This document shows, piece after piece, positions 53,026 to 64,000 of a DNA stretch of 64,000 nt. The notes under the pieces are model-generated. The model did not search any database. It was not told the origin of the DNA and saw only the letters and a program-made list of their open reading frames with translations. How positions within the stretch are numbered: position 1 is the stretch's first letter; each line of letters begins with the position of its first letter. The position numbers and the translations under genes are program-made. The DNA is taken from the NCBI RefSeq assembly GCF_005144885.1, contig NZ_CP039690.1, positions 2,555,001-2,619,000 of the forward strand, read 5' to 3'. This DNA is from Phreatobacter stygius. GTDB lineage: Bacteria > Pseudomonadota > Alphaproteobacteria > Rhizobiales > Phreatobacteraceae.

Positions 53026-53562
53026 ATGCGTCATCGTATCGTCGGCGCGGCCCTGGCCGCTATCGTCTCGATCGTTCTCGCCGGCCCTTCGCATGTCGAG
53101 GCCACCGAAATTACCGGCTCGCTCGGTTCGCAGACCCGATTGCCGGTGCCGCGCTTCGTCAGCCTGAAATCCGAGCGGGTCAATGCCCGCATGGGTCCGA
53201 CCCGCGACCATGAGGTCGTCTGGATCTATCAGCGCTCCGGCCTGCCGGTGGAAGTCACCGCCGAATTCGAGAACTGGCGGCGCATCCGCGACCGCGACGG
53301 CACCGAAACCTGGGTGTTCCATTCCATGCTGTCGGGACGGCGCACCGGCATGGTGCAGCAGCAGCGCGGCCATGAAAACGAATTGGTGTCGCTGATGGAC
53401 CGCGCCGGTGGCAACCGGATCGTCGCCCGTCTCGAGCCGCGCGTGCAGGGGCAGGTCAGATCCTGCAACCGCACCTGGTGCCGCTTCACTGGCGACGGCT
53501 TCGACGGCTGGATCGAGCAGAGCCGTCTGTGGGGCGTTTATCCGAACGAACAGATGGACTGA
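53026..53562 (+). CDS. Exported SH3-domain (SH3b) protein
   Basis: A 178-residue protein with a signal peptide (MRHRIVGAALAAIVSIVLAG, cleavage near VEATE) and a bacterial SH3-like region: FVSLKSERVNARMGPTRDHE, then IYQRSGLPVEVTAEFENWRR and GTETWVFHSMLSG. A second half repeats the fold (VSLMDRAGGNRIVARLEP). Proteins of this type are found in the alphaproteobacterial periplasm; function unknown. I chose the ATG at 53026 over an upstream TTG. Confidence 0.85.
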   Translation: MRHRIVGAALAAIVSIVLAGPSHVEATEITGSLGSQTRLPVPRFVSLKSERVNARMGPTRDHEVVWIYQRSGLPVEVTAEFENWRRIRDRDGTETWVFHSMLSGRRTGMVQQQRGHENELVSLMDRAGGNRIVARLEPRVQGQVRSCNRTWCRFTGDGFDGWIEQSRLWGVYPNEQMD

Positions 53563-53678
53563 CGCCGAAAGCCGGAACTGCTGCCGCAACTGTTGTCGGA
53601 ACTCTTGCCGGAGCCCTTGCCAGGCCGCAGCCGGCGGGCGACAGATGCCGGACCGGCGCGCTGCCCGACGAGATCCCG

Positions 53679-54203
53679 ATGCCGACTGCCGCCCCGCGCG
53701 ATCTGCCGACGACCTTGTCCCGGGCGCTGTTCGTCACGCGTTTCGGCGGGGTCTGGGAACATTCGCCCTGGATCGCCGAGGCCGCCTTCGACGCCGGCCT
53801 TCCGGCCGGGGCCGATACCGCCGAAGGCCTGCACGCATTGATGACCAGGGTGATGCGGGCGGCCGACGACGGCAGGAAACTCGACCTCATCCGGGCCCAT
53901 CCGGATCTGGCCGGAAAGCTCGCCGCGGCCGGCAAGCTCACCGCCGAATCGTCGGGCGAACAGGCATCTGCCGGGCTCGACCGGCTGACCGATGCCGAAC
54001 GCAGCACGTTCACCACGCTGAACGACGCCTACAAGGCGAAATTCGCCTTTCCTTTCATCATGGCGGTGAAGGGGCGCAGCAAGGACGAGATCCGCCGGGC
54101 TTTCGAGATCCGGCTCGGCAATGACCTGAAGACCGAGCTTGCCACCGCGCTTGCCGAGATCGAGCGCATCGCGCTGATCCGGCTGCAGGCCCTGCTGCCC
54201 TGA
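53679..54203 (+). CDS. uraD: OHCU decarboxylase (purine degradation)
   Basis: A 174-residue 2-oxo-4-hydroxy-4-carboxy-5-ureidoimidazoline decarboxylase, which gives S-allantoin in urate catabolism. Signatures: FVTRFGGVWEHSPWIAEAA at the start, RAHPDLAGKLA with the active-site His, LNDAYKAKFAFPFIMAVKG and the C-terminal ALAEIERIALIRL. The ATG at 53679 opens the conserved domain. No other urate gene (uraH, uricase) is in the window. Allantoin breakdown yields glyoxylate, a possible link to gcl. Convergent with hutF. Confidence 0.93.
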   Translation: MPTAAPRDLPTTLSRALFVTRFGGVWEHSPWIAEAAFDAGLPAGADTAEGLHALMTRVMRAADDGRKLDLIRAHPDLAGKLAAAGKLTAESSGEQASAGLDRLTDAERSTFTTLNDAYKAKFAFPFIMAVKGRSKDEIRRAFEIRLGNDLKTELATALAEIERIALIRLQALLP

Positions 54204-54212
54204 TCCCCTGGG

Positions 54213-55574
54213 TCAGGCCCCGATCACCCGCTCCAGCACCTTGCGCGCCCTCGCCTCGATCGCCGGCCGCTTGACGTGACGGCCGCCATCGACCACGCGC
54301 CGCCCCGAAACATAGACCTCGCTGATGGCGTCGCGGCTCGGCCCGAACACCCAGCTGTCCAGAATGGCGTCACCCGTGCGGGCGGCAAAGGCGATGCCGC
54401 CGGTGTCGAGAACCACCAGATCGGCCGGTGCGCCGACCGAAATGCCCTGGGGTCCGAGCCCCAAGGCCTGGCCACCACCGGCGAGGCAGGCATCGAACAG
54501 GGTCCGGCCGGTCGAGGCGCCGCGTGGCGCCAGTGCATTGCGCCGGCGTGAGCCGAACCGCTGGGCATATTCGAGCATGGCAAGTTCGGCCAATGCCGAA
54601 ATCGCCACGTTCGAATCGGTGCCGATGCCGAACCGGCCGCCCTGACCGACAAAATCGACGCCGTCGAACAGCCCGTCGCCGAGATTGGCCTCGGTGATCG
54701 GGCAGAGGCCGACCACGACACCGGCCTTGGCCATGGCCGCCCGTTCGCCGGCATCGGCATGGGTGGCGTGGATCAGGCACCAGCGCTCGCTGAGCGCCAC
54801 GGTCTCGCCAAGCAATTCGATCGGCCGCCGGCCATGGAAGGCCAGGCAATCCTCGACCTCCTTGACCTGTTCCGAGACATGGATGTGGACCGGTCCCTCG
54901 GGAAACAGACCGATGAGCCGGGTCAGCTCGTCCTCAGTCACCGCGCGCAGCGAATGCGGCGCGATGCCGAAATGGCCGCGGGCATAAGCCTTCGCCGCAA
55001 CCGATGCGCCTTCGGCCAGCCTCGCGAAACCGTCGAGACCGGTGATGAAGCGGCGCTGGCCTTCGCTTGGCGGCGTGCCGCCGAACCCTGCATGGGCATA
55101 AAACACCGGCAGCAGGGTGATGGCGATGCCGGTCTCGCCGGCGGCCGCGACATGGCGGCGGCTGAGCTCGGCCGGATCGGCGTAAGCCCGGCCGTCCTTG
55201 TCATTGTGCAGATAATGGAATTCGCCAACCGTGGTGTAGCCAGCCTCGACCATCTCGACATAGGCGAGCGCCGCGATCGCTTCGACATCATCAGGGTCGA
55301 GCGCACCGACAAAACGGTACATCCAATCGCGCCAGGTCCAGAACGAATCGTCGCCCGTGCCGGCCACCTCGGTGAGGCCCGCCATGCCGCGCTGGAAGGC
55401 GTGCGAATGCAGATTGGGCAAGCCCGGCAGTGTCGCGCCTTTCAGGCGCGCCACCCCGGAGGGCGCTGGCCCCTGTGCGATGGCCGAGATCCGCCCGTCG
55501 CTGGCGATCGTCAGGGTGAGGTCGTCACGCCAACCCGCCGGCGTCAGGGCCTTGTCCAGATGGAGCTTGTCCAT
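54213..55574 (-). CDS. hutF: Formimidoylglutamate deiminase
   Basis: A 453-residue amidohydrolase-family enzyme that converts N-formimidoylglutamate to N-formylglutamate and ammonia. Metal-binding LHSHAFQRGMAGLTE is followed by FWTWRDWMYRFV, the HIHVSEQVKEVEDC segment, HATHADAGERAAMAKAG and GIGTDSNVAIS. The ATG at 55574 begins the conserved N-terminus; the frame to 55643 is unsupported. Divergent from hutI (95 bases), the likely shared hut promoter region. It pairs with HutG for the two-step route that releases formate. Confidence 0.94.
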   Translation of the reverse strand: MDKLHLDKALTPAGWRDDLTLTIASDGRISAIAQGPAPSGVARLKGATLPGLPNLHSHAFQRGMAGLTEVAGTGDDSFWTWRDWMYRFVGALDPDDVEAIAALAYVEMVEAGYTTVGEFHYLHNDKDGRAYADPAELSRRHVAAAGETGIAITLLPVFYAHAGFGGTPPSEGQRRFITGLDGFARLAEGASVAAKAYARGHFGIAPHSLRAVTEDELTRLIGLFPEGPVHIHVSEQVKEVEDCLAFHGRRPIELLGETVALSERWCLIHATHADAGERAAMAKAGVVVGLCPITEANLGDGLFDGVDFVGQGGRFGIGTDSNVAISALAELAMLEYAQRFGSRRRNALAPRGASTGRTLFDACLAGGGQALGLGPQGISVGAPADLVVLDTGGIAFAARTGDAILDSWVFGPSRDAISEVYVSGRRVVDGGRHVKRPAIEARARKVLERVIGA

Positions 55575-55669
55575 CGCTGTCTCCCTGCTTAGGGTTTTTC
55601 CCCCTAGCCTCCATTTCTCACACCGGCTAGCACCCCTGACCATGGAATACCACGTGCCGCGAGGCCATC

Positions 55670-56863
55670 ATGCGCGTTGATCATCTGTTTCGGAACGCGC
55701 GGCTTGCCACCATGGCCGGACCAGGGCTCGGCCTGGTCGAGGACGGCGTCATCGCGACCGGCGACGGCAAGATCGTCTTTGCCGGCGCCCGCGCCGAGAT
55801 GCCGGCGGTCGAACCGGCGCAGGAAACCGATTGCGAGGGGCGCTGGATCACCCCTGGCCTGATCGATTGCCATACGCACCTGGTTTATGGCGGCGACCGC
55901 GCGCGCGAATTCGAACTGCGCCTCGAGGGCGCCAGTTATGAAGAAATCGCGCGCGCCGGCGGCGGCATCGTTTCGACCGTCAAGGCCACCCGTGCGGCAA
56001 CGACGGCCGACCTGACCCGCGAGACCTTGCCGCGCCTCGACGCCCTGATCGCCGAAGGCGTTACCACGGTCGAGATCAAGTCGGGTTATGGCCTGAACAC
56101 GGAAACCGAAACGCGCCAGCTGGTGGCCGCCCGCGGCCTCGGCAAGCTGCGTGATGTCGGGGTGGTCACCACCTTCCTCGGCGCCCATGCCCTGCCGGCC
56201 GAAGCCGAGGGTGACAAGGACCGCTACATCGACCTGGTCTGCCACGAAATGTTGCCGGCGATTGCCGCGGCCGGGCTGGCCGACGCGGTCGACGCCTTCT
56301 GCGAAGGCATCGCTTTCTCGACGGAACAGACGGCAAGGGTTTTCGCCGCGGCGAAACGACATGGCCTGCCGGTGAAGCTGCACGCCGACCAGCTGTCCAA
56401 TCTGCATGGCGCCCGGCTCGCCGCCGAGCATGGCGCGCTCTCCGCCGACCATCTGGAATATACCGACGAGGATGGCGCGGCCCGCATGGCCGCCGCCGGC
56501 ACGGTTGCAGTGCTGCTGCCGGGCGCCTTCTATTTCATCCGCGAGACCAAGGTTCCGCCCGTCGATCTGTTCCGCAAATCCGGCACGGCGATCGCGCTCG
56601 CCACCGATTCGAACCCCGGCAGTTCGCCGCTGACCTCGCCGCTGATCACCATGAACATGGGCGCGACGCTGTTCCGCCTGACCGTCGAGGAATGCCTGGC
56701 CGGCTTCACCCGCAATGCCGCCAAGGCGCTCGGGCGGGCCGACATCGGCACGCTGGAAGCGGGAAAGCGCGCCGATCTTGCCATCTGGTCGATCGAAAGA
56801 CCGGCCGAACTCGTCTATCGCATCGGCTTCAATCCGCTGCATGCCCGCCATCGAGGAGCCTGA
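55670..56863 (+). CDS. hutI: Imidazolonepropionase
   Basis: A 397-residue amidohydrolase that opens the ring of imidazolone-5-propionate to N-formimidoylglutamate. Visible: [20 protein letters not shown] with the metal-binding [40 protein letters not shown] and [16 protein letters not shown]. The stop overlaps the hutH start by one base, so hutI-hutH-hutG-hutU is one transcription unit. Confidence 0.96.
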   Translation: MRVDHLFRNARLATMAGPGLGLVEDGVIATGDGKIVFAGARAEMPAVEPAQETDCEGRWITPGLIDCHTHLVYGGDRAREFELRLEGASYEEIARAGGGIVSTVKATRAATTADLTRETLPRLDALIAEGVTTVEIKSGYGLNTETETRQLVAARGLGKLRDVGVVTTFLGAHALPAEAEGDKDRYIDLVCHEMLPAIAAAGLADAVDAFCEGIAFSTEQTARVFAAAKRHGLPVKLHADQLSNLHGARLAAEHGALSADHLEYTDEDGAARMAAAGTVAVLLPGAFYFIRETKVPPVDLFRKSGTAIALATDSNPGSSPLTSPLITMNMGATLFRLTVEECLAGFTRNAAKALGRADIGTLEAGKRADLAIWSIERPAELVYRIGFNPLHARHRGA

Positions 56864-58401
56864 TGACCGACCATATTCGTGCAGGGAACAACCCGCTTTC
56901 GCTGTGGCGCGCGGTCGCGGCCGGCGCGACGCCGGCGCTTGACCCGGCAACCGGCCCGGCCATTGCCGAAGGCCACCGGCTGCTGATGGCGGCAGCCCGC
57001 GGCAATGACGCGGTCTATGGCGTCAATACCGGCTTCGGCAAGCTCGCCAGCGTGCGCATTCCGACCGACAAGCTCGCCGAATTGCAGGTCAATATCGTCC
57101 GCTCCCACCAGGCCGGCATTGGCGAGCCGCTCGGCGAGCCGGTGGTGCGCCTGACCATCGCGCTCAAGATCGCAAGCCTTGCCCATGGCGCCTCCGGCGT
57201 GCAGCCGGCGACCATCGCACTGCTCGCCGCCATGCTGGCCAAGGGCGTCCTGCCGGTCATTCCGGCGCAGGGCTCGGTTGGCGCGTCCGGCGATCTCGCA
57301 CCACTTGCCCATCTCGCCGCCGTGCTGATCGGCGAAGGCGAAGCAAACCTCGACGGCATTCGCATGTCCGGCGGCGTGGCACTGGCCAAGGCCGGGCTGA
57401 CGCCGGTCACCCTTGGCCCCAAGGAAGGCCTGGCGCTACTCAATGGCACCCAGGTCTCGACCGCGCTGGCGCTGCACGGCCTGTTCGCGATCGAGCGTTG
57501 TTTTGCCGCCGCCCTGGTCACCGGCGCCTTGTCGACCGACGCCATTGCCGGCTCCGACACACCGTTTGATGCGCGTATCCAGACGCTGCGCGGCCAGCCC
57601 GGGCAAATCGCGGTGGCCGATGTCTTGCGCGCGCTGATGGCCGACAGCGCGATTCGCCGTTCACATCTCGCCGATGACCCGCGCGTCCAGGACCCCTATT
57701 CGATCCGCTGCCAGCCGCAGGTGATGGGCGCGGCGCTCGACGTGATCCGCTCGGCCGCCGCCATGCTGCGCCACGAGGCGAGCGGCGTCACCGACAACCC
57801 GCTGGTCATGCACGATACCGGCGAGGTGATTTCCGGCGGCAATTTCCACGCCGAGCCGGTGGCCTTCGCCGCCGACATGCTGGCGCTGGCGGCCTGCGAG
57901 ATCGGCAATCTGGTGCAGCGCCGCTGCGCCATGCTGGTCGATCCCGTGCTGTCGGGCCTGCCGGCCTTCCTGGTCGCCGCGCCCGGGCTCAATTCCGGCT
58001 TCATGATCGCCGAAGTGGCGAGCGCCGCACTCGCTTCCGAAAACCGCCAGCGCTCGACGCCGGCGGTCACCGACACCATCCCGACCTCGGCCAATCAGGA
58101 AGACCATGTCTCGATGGCGACCCATGGCGCGCGCCGGCTGACGCCGATGGCGGAGAACCTTAGCCATATCATCGGCATCGAGGCGCTGATGGCAGCCCAG
58201 GGCGTCGACATGCGCCAACCCCTGAAGACCAGCCCCTTGCTCGCCGAGGCCCATGCCGCGATCCGCGCCATCGCGCCGGTGCTCGACCACGACCGGCCGC
58301 TATCGGCCGAGATGACCGCCGCGGCCCGGCTGGTCGCCTCGGGCCGGCTCGCCGACCCCTTCGATGCTCTTGTCGCTCCGCTGTTTGGAGATGCGCCATG
58401 A
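56863..58401 (+). CDS. hutH: Histidine ammonia-lyase
   Basis: A 512-residue lyase that removes ammonia from histidine to give urocanate. The self-formed MIO cofactor triad Ala141-Ser142-Gly143 is in [26 protein letters not shown] carries the catalytic Tyr, and [14 protein letters not shown] and [15 protein letters not shown] are diagnostic. The ATG at 56863 overlaps the hutI stop; hutG follows with a four-base overlap. Confidence 0.97.
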   Translation: MTDHIRAGNNPLSLWRAVAAGATPALDPATGPAIAEGHRLLMAAARGNDAVYGVNTGFGKLASVRIPTDKLAELQVNIVRSHQAGIGEPLGEPVVRLTIALKIASLAHGASGVQPATIALLAAMLAKGVLPVIPAQGSVGASGDLAPLAHLAAVLIGEGEANLDGIRMSGGVALAKAGLTPVTLGPKEGLALLNGTQVSTALALHGLFAIERCFAAALVTGALSTDAIAGSDTPFDARIQTLRGQPGQIAVADVLRALMADSAIRRSHLADDPRVQDPYSIRCQPQVMGAALDVIRSAAAMLRHEASGVTDNPLVMHDTGEVISGGNFHAEPVAFAADMLALAACEIGNLVQRRCAMLVDPVLSGLPAFLVAAPGLNSGFMIAEVASAALASENRQRSTPAVTDTIPTSANQEDHVSMATHGARRLTPMAENLSHIIGIEALMAAQGVDMRQPLKTSPLLAEAHAAIRAIAPVLDHDRPLSAEMTAAARLVASGRLADPFDALVAPLFGDAP

Positions 58402-59198
58402 TCCCGGTCACCGTCATTCCCGGCGACGGCCCGCTGGTGCTCGGCCAGCCGCATGTCGGCACCATGATCCCACCCGAGGTCTCGGTCGAACTGAACGATC
58501 TCGGCCGTTCGGTACCCGATACCGACTGGTGGATCGGCGAGCTCTACCAGACCATCGCCAAGCGCACCGGGGCGACCGTCGTGCGCCAGGAACTGTCGCG
58601 TTTCGTCATTGACGTGAACCGCGATCCCTCGGGCGTTTCGCTCTATCCGGGCCAGAACACCACGACGCCCTGCCCGACCGTCACCTTCGACGCCCAGCCG
58701 ATCTACGGGCAAGGCCGGGAACCGGGCCCGGCCGAGATCGGTCGCCGGCGCCGGCTTTATTTCGAGCCGTTTCATGCCGCCATGGCCGCGGCGATCGAGG
58801 CCAAGCGCATTCGCCACGGCTATTGCGTGCTCTATGACTGCCACTCGATCCGGTCGGAAGTGCCGAACCTGTTCCCGGGCACCTTGCCGGTGTTCAATAT
58901 CGGCAGCAATGACGACCGGTCCTGCCATCCCGCCATCACCGCGGCGGCGGTGCGCGAGGCCGAGGCCTCGGGCCTGAGTTTTGTCGCCAATGGCCGTTTC
59001 AAGGGTGGCTGGATCACCCGGCACTACGGTGCGCCCGACCGCAAGGTGCACGCGATCCAGATGGAACTGGCGCAATCGGCCTATATGCTGGAGGCGCCGC
59101 CCTGGAATTATGACGACAAGGTCGCCGAGAACACCGAACGCATCCTCGACCGCATCGTCTCCGCCATTCTCGAAGCTGCCGCCAAGTTGGAAGCCTGA
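58398..59198 (+). CDS. hutG: N-formylglutamate deformylase
   Basis: A 266-residue FGase-family hydrolase (not the ureohydrolase-type HutG) that splits N-formylglutamate into glutamate and formate. Visible: [42 protein letters not shown] and a C-terminal MELAQSAYM. It works after HutF. The released formate could be oxidised by the formate dehydrogenase at 20103-24586 (inference). Confidence 0.94.
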   Translation: MIPVTVIPGDGPLVLGQPHVGTMIPPEVSVELNDLGRSVPDTDWWIGELYQTIAKRTGATVVRQELSRFVIDVNRDPSGVSLYPGQNTTTPCPTVTFDAQPIYGQGREPGPAEIGRRRRLYFEPFHAAMAAAIEAKRIRHGYCVLYDCHSIRSEVPNLFPGTLPVFNIGSNDDRSCHPAITAAAVREAEASGLSFVANGRFKGGWITRHYGAPDRKVHAIQMELAQSAYMLEAPPWNYDDKVAENTERILDRIVSAILEAAAKLEA

Positions 59199-59200
59199 TC

Positions 59201-60874
<1,674 letters not shown>

Positions 60875-60974
60875 CGGACCGGCCGCCCGCCCGTTCGCCA
60901 CGGCTCCGATGCGTCGGCCTGGACTTGCGAAGCCGGCCGACGGGTGCTCGACTGGGCAGCCGGAGGCTGCGCTC

Positions 60975-61748
60975 ATGGACTGGTCGGCCAAGCAATATGT
61001 GAAGTTCGAGGATGAGCGCACGCGGCCGGCGCGCGACCTGCTCGCAGCGGTGCCGACCCGTGACCCGCGCCGCGTGGTCGATCTCGGCTGCGGGCCCGGC
61101 AACACCACCGAACTTCTGCTCAACCGGTTTCCGAAGGCCGAGATCGTCGGCATCGATTCCTCGCCCGACATGGTCACCAATGCCCGCGCCCGGCTGCGCA
61201 ATATCGCCTTCGAGGTGGCCGACCTGACCACCTGGCGGCCCAATCCGGCGGCGCCCGCCGACATCATCTATTCCAATGCCGTGTTCCAGTGGATCGCCGG
61301 CCACGACACCATCCTGCCGCGGCTCGCCGGCCTGCTGCCATCGGGCGGCAGCCTGGCCATCCAGATGCCCGACAATCTCGATGAGCCGAGCCATGTCGCC
61401 ATGCGCGAGGTTGCCCGCACCGGGCCGTGGGCCGCCAAACTCGCGGCCGCCGAGGGCAGGCGCACCAGCATCGGCTCGCCTGCCTTCTATTACGATCTCC
61501 TGGCGCCGCATGTGGCACGCGTCGACGTCTGGCGTACCGTCTACAATCACCCGCTCGACGGCGTCGACGCCATTGTCGAGTGGTTCAAGGGCTCGGGCCT
61601 CAGGCCGTTCCTGACGGCGCTCGACCCGGCCGAACGCCAAGCCTATCTCGCCGCCTATCGCGCGGCGATCGCCCCGCATTACCCCCTGACGGCCGATGGC
61701 AAGGTGCTGCTGCCCTTCCCGCGGCTGTTCATTGTCGCAACCCGCTGA
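60975..61748 (+). CDS. tam: Trans-aconitate 2-methyltransferase-like protein
   Basis: A 257-residue SAM-dependent methyltransferase. MDWSAKQYVKFEDERTRPAR at the start is characteristic of Tam, which esterifies trans-aconitate, an inhibitor of the citric acid cycle. Motif I is VVDLGCGPGNTTELLL; later SNAVFQWI and MPDNLDEPSH fit Tam. The ATG at 60975 has GGAGG eight bases upstream. It stands between the hut unit and an SDR gene. Confidence 0.92.
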   Translation: MDWSAKQYVKFEDERTRPARDLLAAVPTRDPRRVVDLGCGPGNTTELLLNRFPKAEIVGIDSSPDMVTNARARLRNIAFEVADLTTWRPNPAAPADIIYSNAVFQWIAGHDTILPRLAGLLPSGGSLAIQMPDNLDEPSHVAMREVARTGPWAAKLAAAEGRRTSIGSPAFYYDLLAPHVARVDVWRTVYNHPLDGVDAIVEWFKGSGLRPFLTALDPAERQAYLAAYRAAIAPHYPLTADGKVLLPFPRLFIVATR

Positions 61749-61815
61749 AAGCCGGCCCCGCCGGCACCCGACCGCGCCCGCGCAAGACGGGCCGGCGTCT
61801 CGAACGAGGAACCCC

Positions 61816-62583
61816 ATGAATCGCATCGATCTTGCCGGCCGCACCGCGGTAATCACCGGTGGCGCGCGCGGCATCGGTTATGCCGCGGCCGCACGCATGC
61901 TGGCCTCCGGCGCCGCCGTGGCGCTGTGGGACGTCGATCAGGCAAGGCTGACCGAGGCCGCCGAGGCCTTGTCGGCCGAGGCGGATGTCCCGGCCGGCCG
62001 GGTCTCGGTCCATGTGGTCGAGCTGACCGATGACGACGCGGTCAAGGTCGCGACCGAGGCGACCGTTGCCCGCCACGGCGGCATCGACATCCTGGTCAAC
62101 AATGCCGGCATTACCGGCGGCAATGGCAAGCTCTGGGAGCTGGCGCCAGAGGTCTGGCGCCGGGTCGTCGACGTCAATCTGGTCGGGCCCTACCTGACCT
62201 GCCGGGCGATCGTGCCGGTCATGCTGGCCAAGGGTTATGGCCGCATCGTCAACATCGCCTCGATCGCCGGCAAGGACGGCAATCCCAATGCCTCGCATTA
62301 TTCGGCGTCGAAAGCCGGCCTGATCGGCCTGACCAAATCGCTCGGCAAGGAACTGGCGACCAGCAACATCCTGGTCAATTGCATCACCCCGGCGGCGGCC
62401 AAGACCGAGATCTTCGACCAGATGAAACAGGAACATATCGACTTCATGCTGTCGAAGATCCCGATGAGCCGCTTCCTGCAGGTCGACGAGGCCGCCGCCA
62501 TGATCGCCTGGCTGTCGTCGGAAGACTGCGCCTTCTCCACCGGAGCGGTGTTCGACATCTCAGGCGGCCGCGCGGTCTATTAA
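61816..62583 (+). CDS. SDR family oxidoreductase
   Basis: A 255-residue classical short-chain dehydrogenase: cofactor motif AVITGGARGIGYAAA with LWDVDQ after the second strand (Asp, favouring NAD), NNAGITGG, catalytic Ser in NIASIAGKDG and Y-x-x-x-K in HYSASKAG. Similar to 3-oxoacyl reductases and sugar or hydroxyacid dehydrogenases; the substrate is not determined. The start follows GAGGAACCCC. Confidence 0.9.
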   Translation: MNRIDLAGRTAVITGGARGIGYAAAARMLASGAAVALWDVDQARLTEAAEALSAEADVPAGRVSVHVVELTDDDAVKVATEATVARHGGIDILVNNAGITGGNGKLWELAPEVWRRVVDVNLVGPYLTCRAIVPVMLAKGYGRIVNIASIAGKDGNPNASHYSASKAGLIGLTKSLGKELATSNILVNCITPAAAKTEIFDQMKQEHIDFMLSKIPMSRFLQVDEAAAMIAWLSSEDCAFSTGAVFDISGGRAVY

Positions 62584-62593
62584 TCCATGTGAG

Positions 62594-62622
62594 AGCTTCG
62601 GGCTCACACTGGCCCGAAAGCT
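62594..62622. terminator. Hairpin between the SDR gene and nasT
   Basis: AGCTTCGGG (62594-62602) pairs with CCCGAAAGCT (62613-62622), one base bulged, ten-base loop. There is little T after it, so its role as a terminator is uncertain. It lies 40 bases before nasT. Confidence 0.4.
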
Positions 62623-62661
62623 GCTTGTCCCCGATGAGCCGGCGGTGAGACACTTGCCGCC

Positions 62662-63267
62662 ATGACCTCGGAGACGGCCCTGACCGACCTCAGCCTGACC
62701 ATCGCGATCGTCGATGAAAGCCGCTCGCGCGCGGCGATCATCGAGGATGGTCTGCGCGAGGCCGGTTATGTCCACATCGTTCATATCGACGAGATGACCA
62801 ATCTGCTGGCCAGGCTCTACCAGATCGATCCGGACGTCGTGGTCATCGATCTGGAAAACCCGTCGCGTGACGTGCTCGAACAGCTCTTCCAGGTGTCGAA
62901 GCTGGTCAAGCGGCCGGTCGCCATGTTCGTCGACCAGTCCGACACCGGCATGATCAACAAGGCGATCGAGGCCGGCGTCTCGGCCTATGTCGTCGACGGC
63001 ATGAAGAAGGAGCGCGTCAAGGGCATCCTGGACATGTGCATTGCCCGGTTCCACGCCTATGCCCGGCTGCAGGCCGAGCTCGACCAGGCGAAATCGGCGC
63101 TGGAGGAACGCAAGGTCGTCGAGCGCGCCAAGGGCCTCTTGATGAAGCACAAGGGCATCACCGAGGAGGAGGCCTATGCCCAGCTGCGCCGCCGCGCGAT
63201 GAACGAGAAAAAGAAGATCGCCGAAATCGCCGCCGCGGTGGTGACCGGTCTGGAGATGCTCGGATGA
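62662..63267 (+). CDS. nasT: ANTAR-domain response regulator (nitrate assimilation)
   Basis: A 201-residue NasT-type protein: receiver-like domain (about residues 12-130, IAIVDESRSRAAIIEDGL, VVVIDLENPS) and a C-terminal ANTAR RNA-binding domain (about 140-200, VVERAKGLLMKHKGITEEEAY, QLRRRAMNEKKKIAEIA). ANTAR proteins bind leader-RNA hairpins and prevent early termination. NasT is held inactive by NasS without nitrate; the neighbouring gene (four-base overlap) is NasS-like, so this is the regulatory start of a nitrate-assimilation operon that continues past the window. Confidence 0.93.
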   Translation: MTSETALTDLSLTIAIVDESRSRAAIIEDGLREAGYVHIVHIDEMTNLLARLYQIDPDVVVIDLENPSRDVLEQLFQVSKLVKRPVAMFVDQSDTGMINKAIEAGVSAYVVDGMKKERVKGILDMCIARFHAYARLQAELDQAKSALEERKVVERAKGLLMKHKGITEEEAYAQLRRRAMNEKKKIAEIAAAVVTGLEMLG

Positions 63268-64000
63268 AACAGGTCTCCGTCGGTTTCATTCCACTGACCG
63301 ATGCCGCGCCCCTGATCGCGGCGCGCGAATGCGGTTTCGCGGCCAAAGCCGGCATCGAACTCGATCTGGTGCGCGAGGTCTCCTGGGCCAATATTCGCGA
63401 CAAGCTGTCGGTCGGGCTGTTCGACGCGGCCCATATGCTGGCGCCGATGGCGTTGGCGAGCGCGCTCGGCATCGGCCATGTCCGGGTGCCGCTCAGCGCG
63501 CCGCTGTCATTGGGCCTGAATGGCGACGCCATCACCGTCTCCAGCGCCTTTGCCGGCGAGATGGGCGAAATCCCCGACGATCCCTTCGCCGCCGTCGGGC
63601 TGATCGCCGCGGCGCTGAAACGGCGCGAGAGCGCCGGCCTCGCCCCGCCGGCCTTCGGCATCGTCTTCCCGTTCTCGACCCACAACTACCTGCTGCGCGC
63701 CTATCTCGCGGCCGGCGGCATCGATCCCGACCGCGACGTGCAGCTTGTGGTGATCCCGCCCTCGCTAATGGTCAGCTCGCTGGAAAAAGGGCTGATCGAC
63801 GGCTTCTGCGTCGGTTCGCCGTGGAACTCGGTGGCGGTGGACAAGGGCATCGGCCGGATCATCGCGGCCGGCGCCTCGCTCTATTCTGCCATGCCGGGCA
63901 AAGTCCTGGCGGTCGGCGATGCCTATGCGTCAGCTAACGCGCCGGCCGCCGTCGCGCTGGTCGCGGCCGTCGTCGAGGGGGCTGCCTGGTGTGCGGCGCC
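63264..64000 (+). CDS. nasS: NasS/NrtA-like nitrate-binding protein (3' end outside window)
   Basis: At least 245 residues of a CmpA/NrtA-family binding protein, open to the window end. It starts VSVGFIPLTDAAPLIAAREC with no signal peptide, followed by SWANIRDKLSVGLFDAAHML and FPFSTHNYLLRAYLAAGG, as in the nitrate-binding family. The lack of an export signal and the coupling to nasT point to cytoplasmic NasS, the nitrate sensor, and not to the periplasmic transporter subunit. Confidence 0.88.
   Translation, partial: MKQVSVGFIPLTDAAPLIAARECGFAAKAGIELDLVREVSWANIRDKLSVGLFDAAHMLAPMALASALGIGHVRVPLSAPLSLGLNGDAITVSSAFAGEMGEIPDDPFAAVGLIAAALKRRESAGLAPPAFGIVFPFSTHNYLLRAYLAAGGIDPDRDVQLVVIPPSLMVSSLEKGLIDGFCVGSPWNSVAVDKGIGRIIAAGASLYSAMPGKVLAVGDAYASANAPAAVALVAAVVEGAAWCAA

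Overview
The window is GC-rich chromosomal DNA from an alphaproteobacterium, most likely order Hyphomicrobiales (Rhizobiales). The clues are the addB-addA pair, a Fur/Mur-type regulator without the usual CxxC, a two-subunit NAD-linked formate dehydrogenase like FDH1 of Methylobacterium, a hutF/hutG type histidine pathway and a NasT/NasS pair. The genus is not determined. No tRNA, rRNA, CRISPR array, transposase or phage gene was seen.

Region 1 (1-3.8 kb) is housekeeping or accessory: mtgA, a tandem-domain Inh/AprI-type inhibitor protein, a possible gene remnant, two adjacent DUF1697 genes and a methyltransferase.

Region 2 (3.9-30.7 kb) is the centre of interest, a large oxalate/glyoxylate (C2) assimilation island. 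An OxlT-type transporter imports oxalate. frc and oxc turn it into formyl-CoA and CO2, and the formate dehydrogenase (20103-24586) oxidises formate to NADH and CO2. A glycerate-pathway operon (gcl, hyi, glxR, a panE-like gene, pyk, an FAA-hydrolase-family gene) carries glyoxylate toward pyruvate. Three different NDP-forming acyl-CoA ligases are interleaved with these genes: a divergent SucCD-like pair, a canonical SucCD-like pair and a fused 725-residue enzyme. Regulators are one IclR and two closely similar GntR/FadR-type proteins. I found a recurrent operator-like palindrome (TGGCATA-N3-TATGCCA, or TGGCATGCCA) in front of the divergent ligase pair, gcl, the fused ligase, the formate dehydrogenase, one GntR gene, a 45-codon small ORF and the oxalate transporter, with weaker copies before the other GntR gene and a distant ABC substrate-binding protein. 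This looks like one regulon written into the DNA.

Region 3 (30.8-46.8 kb) is mixed: an NDH-2 type dehydrogenase, radC, a LysR gene divergent from a Tat-signal-bearing SDR, a VOC protein, an AcuI/YhdH-type reductase, a Gln-rich exported protein, a membrane-anchored TAXI protein, a Fur-family regulator overlapping a PlsC-type acyltransferase, and addBA.

Region 4 (46.8-53.6 kb) holds an orphan peptide-type ABC substrate-binding protein, a beta-hydroxyacid dehydrogenase, a split TPP-dependent decarboxylase-like pair translationally coupled to a ThiF/MoeB-like E1 enzyme, a D-2-hydroxyacid dehydrogenase and an SH3-domain protein.

Region 5 (53.7-64 kb) holds uraD, the complete hut pathway (hutF divergent from hutI-hutH-hutG-hutU), a trans-aconitate-methyltransferase-like gene, an SDR, and the start of a nitrate-assimilation locus (nasT and a NasS/NrtA-like gene cut by the window end).
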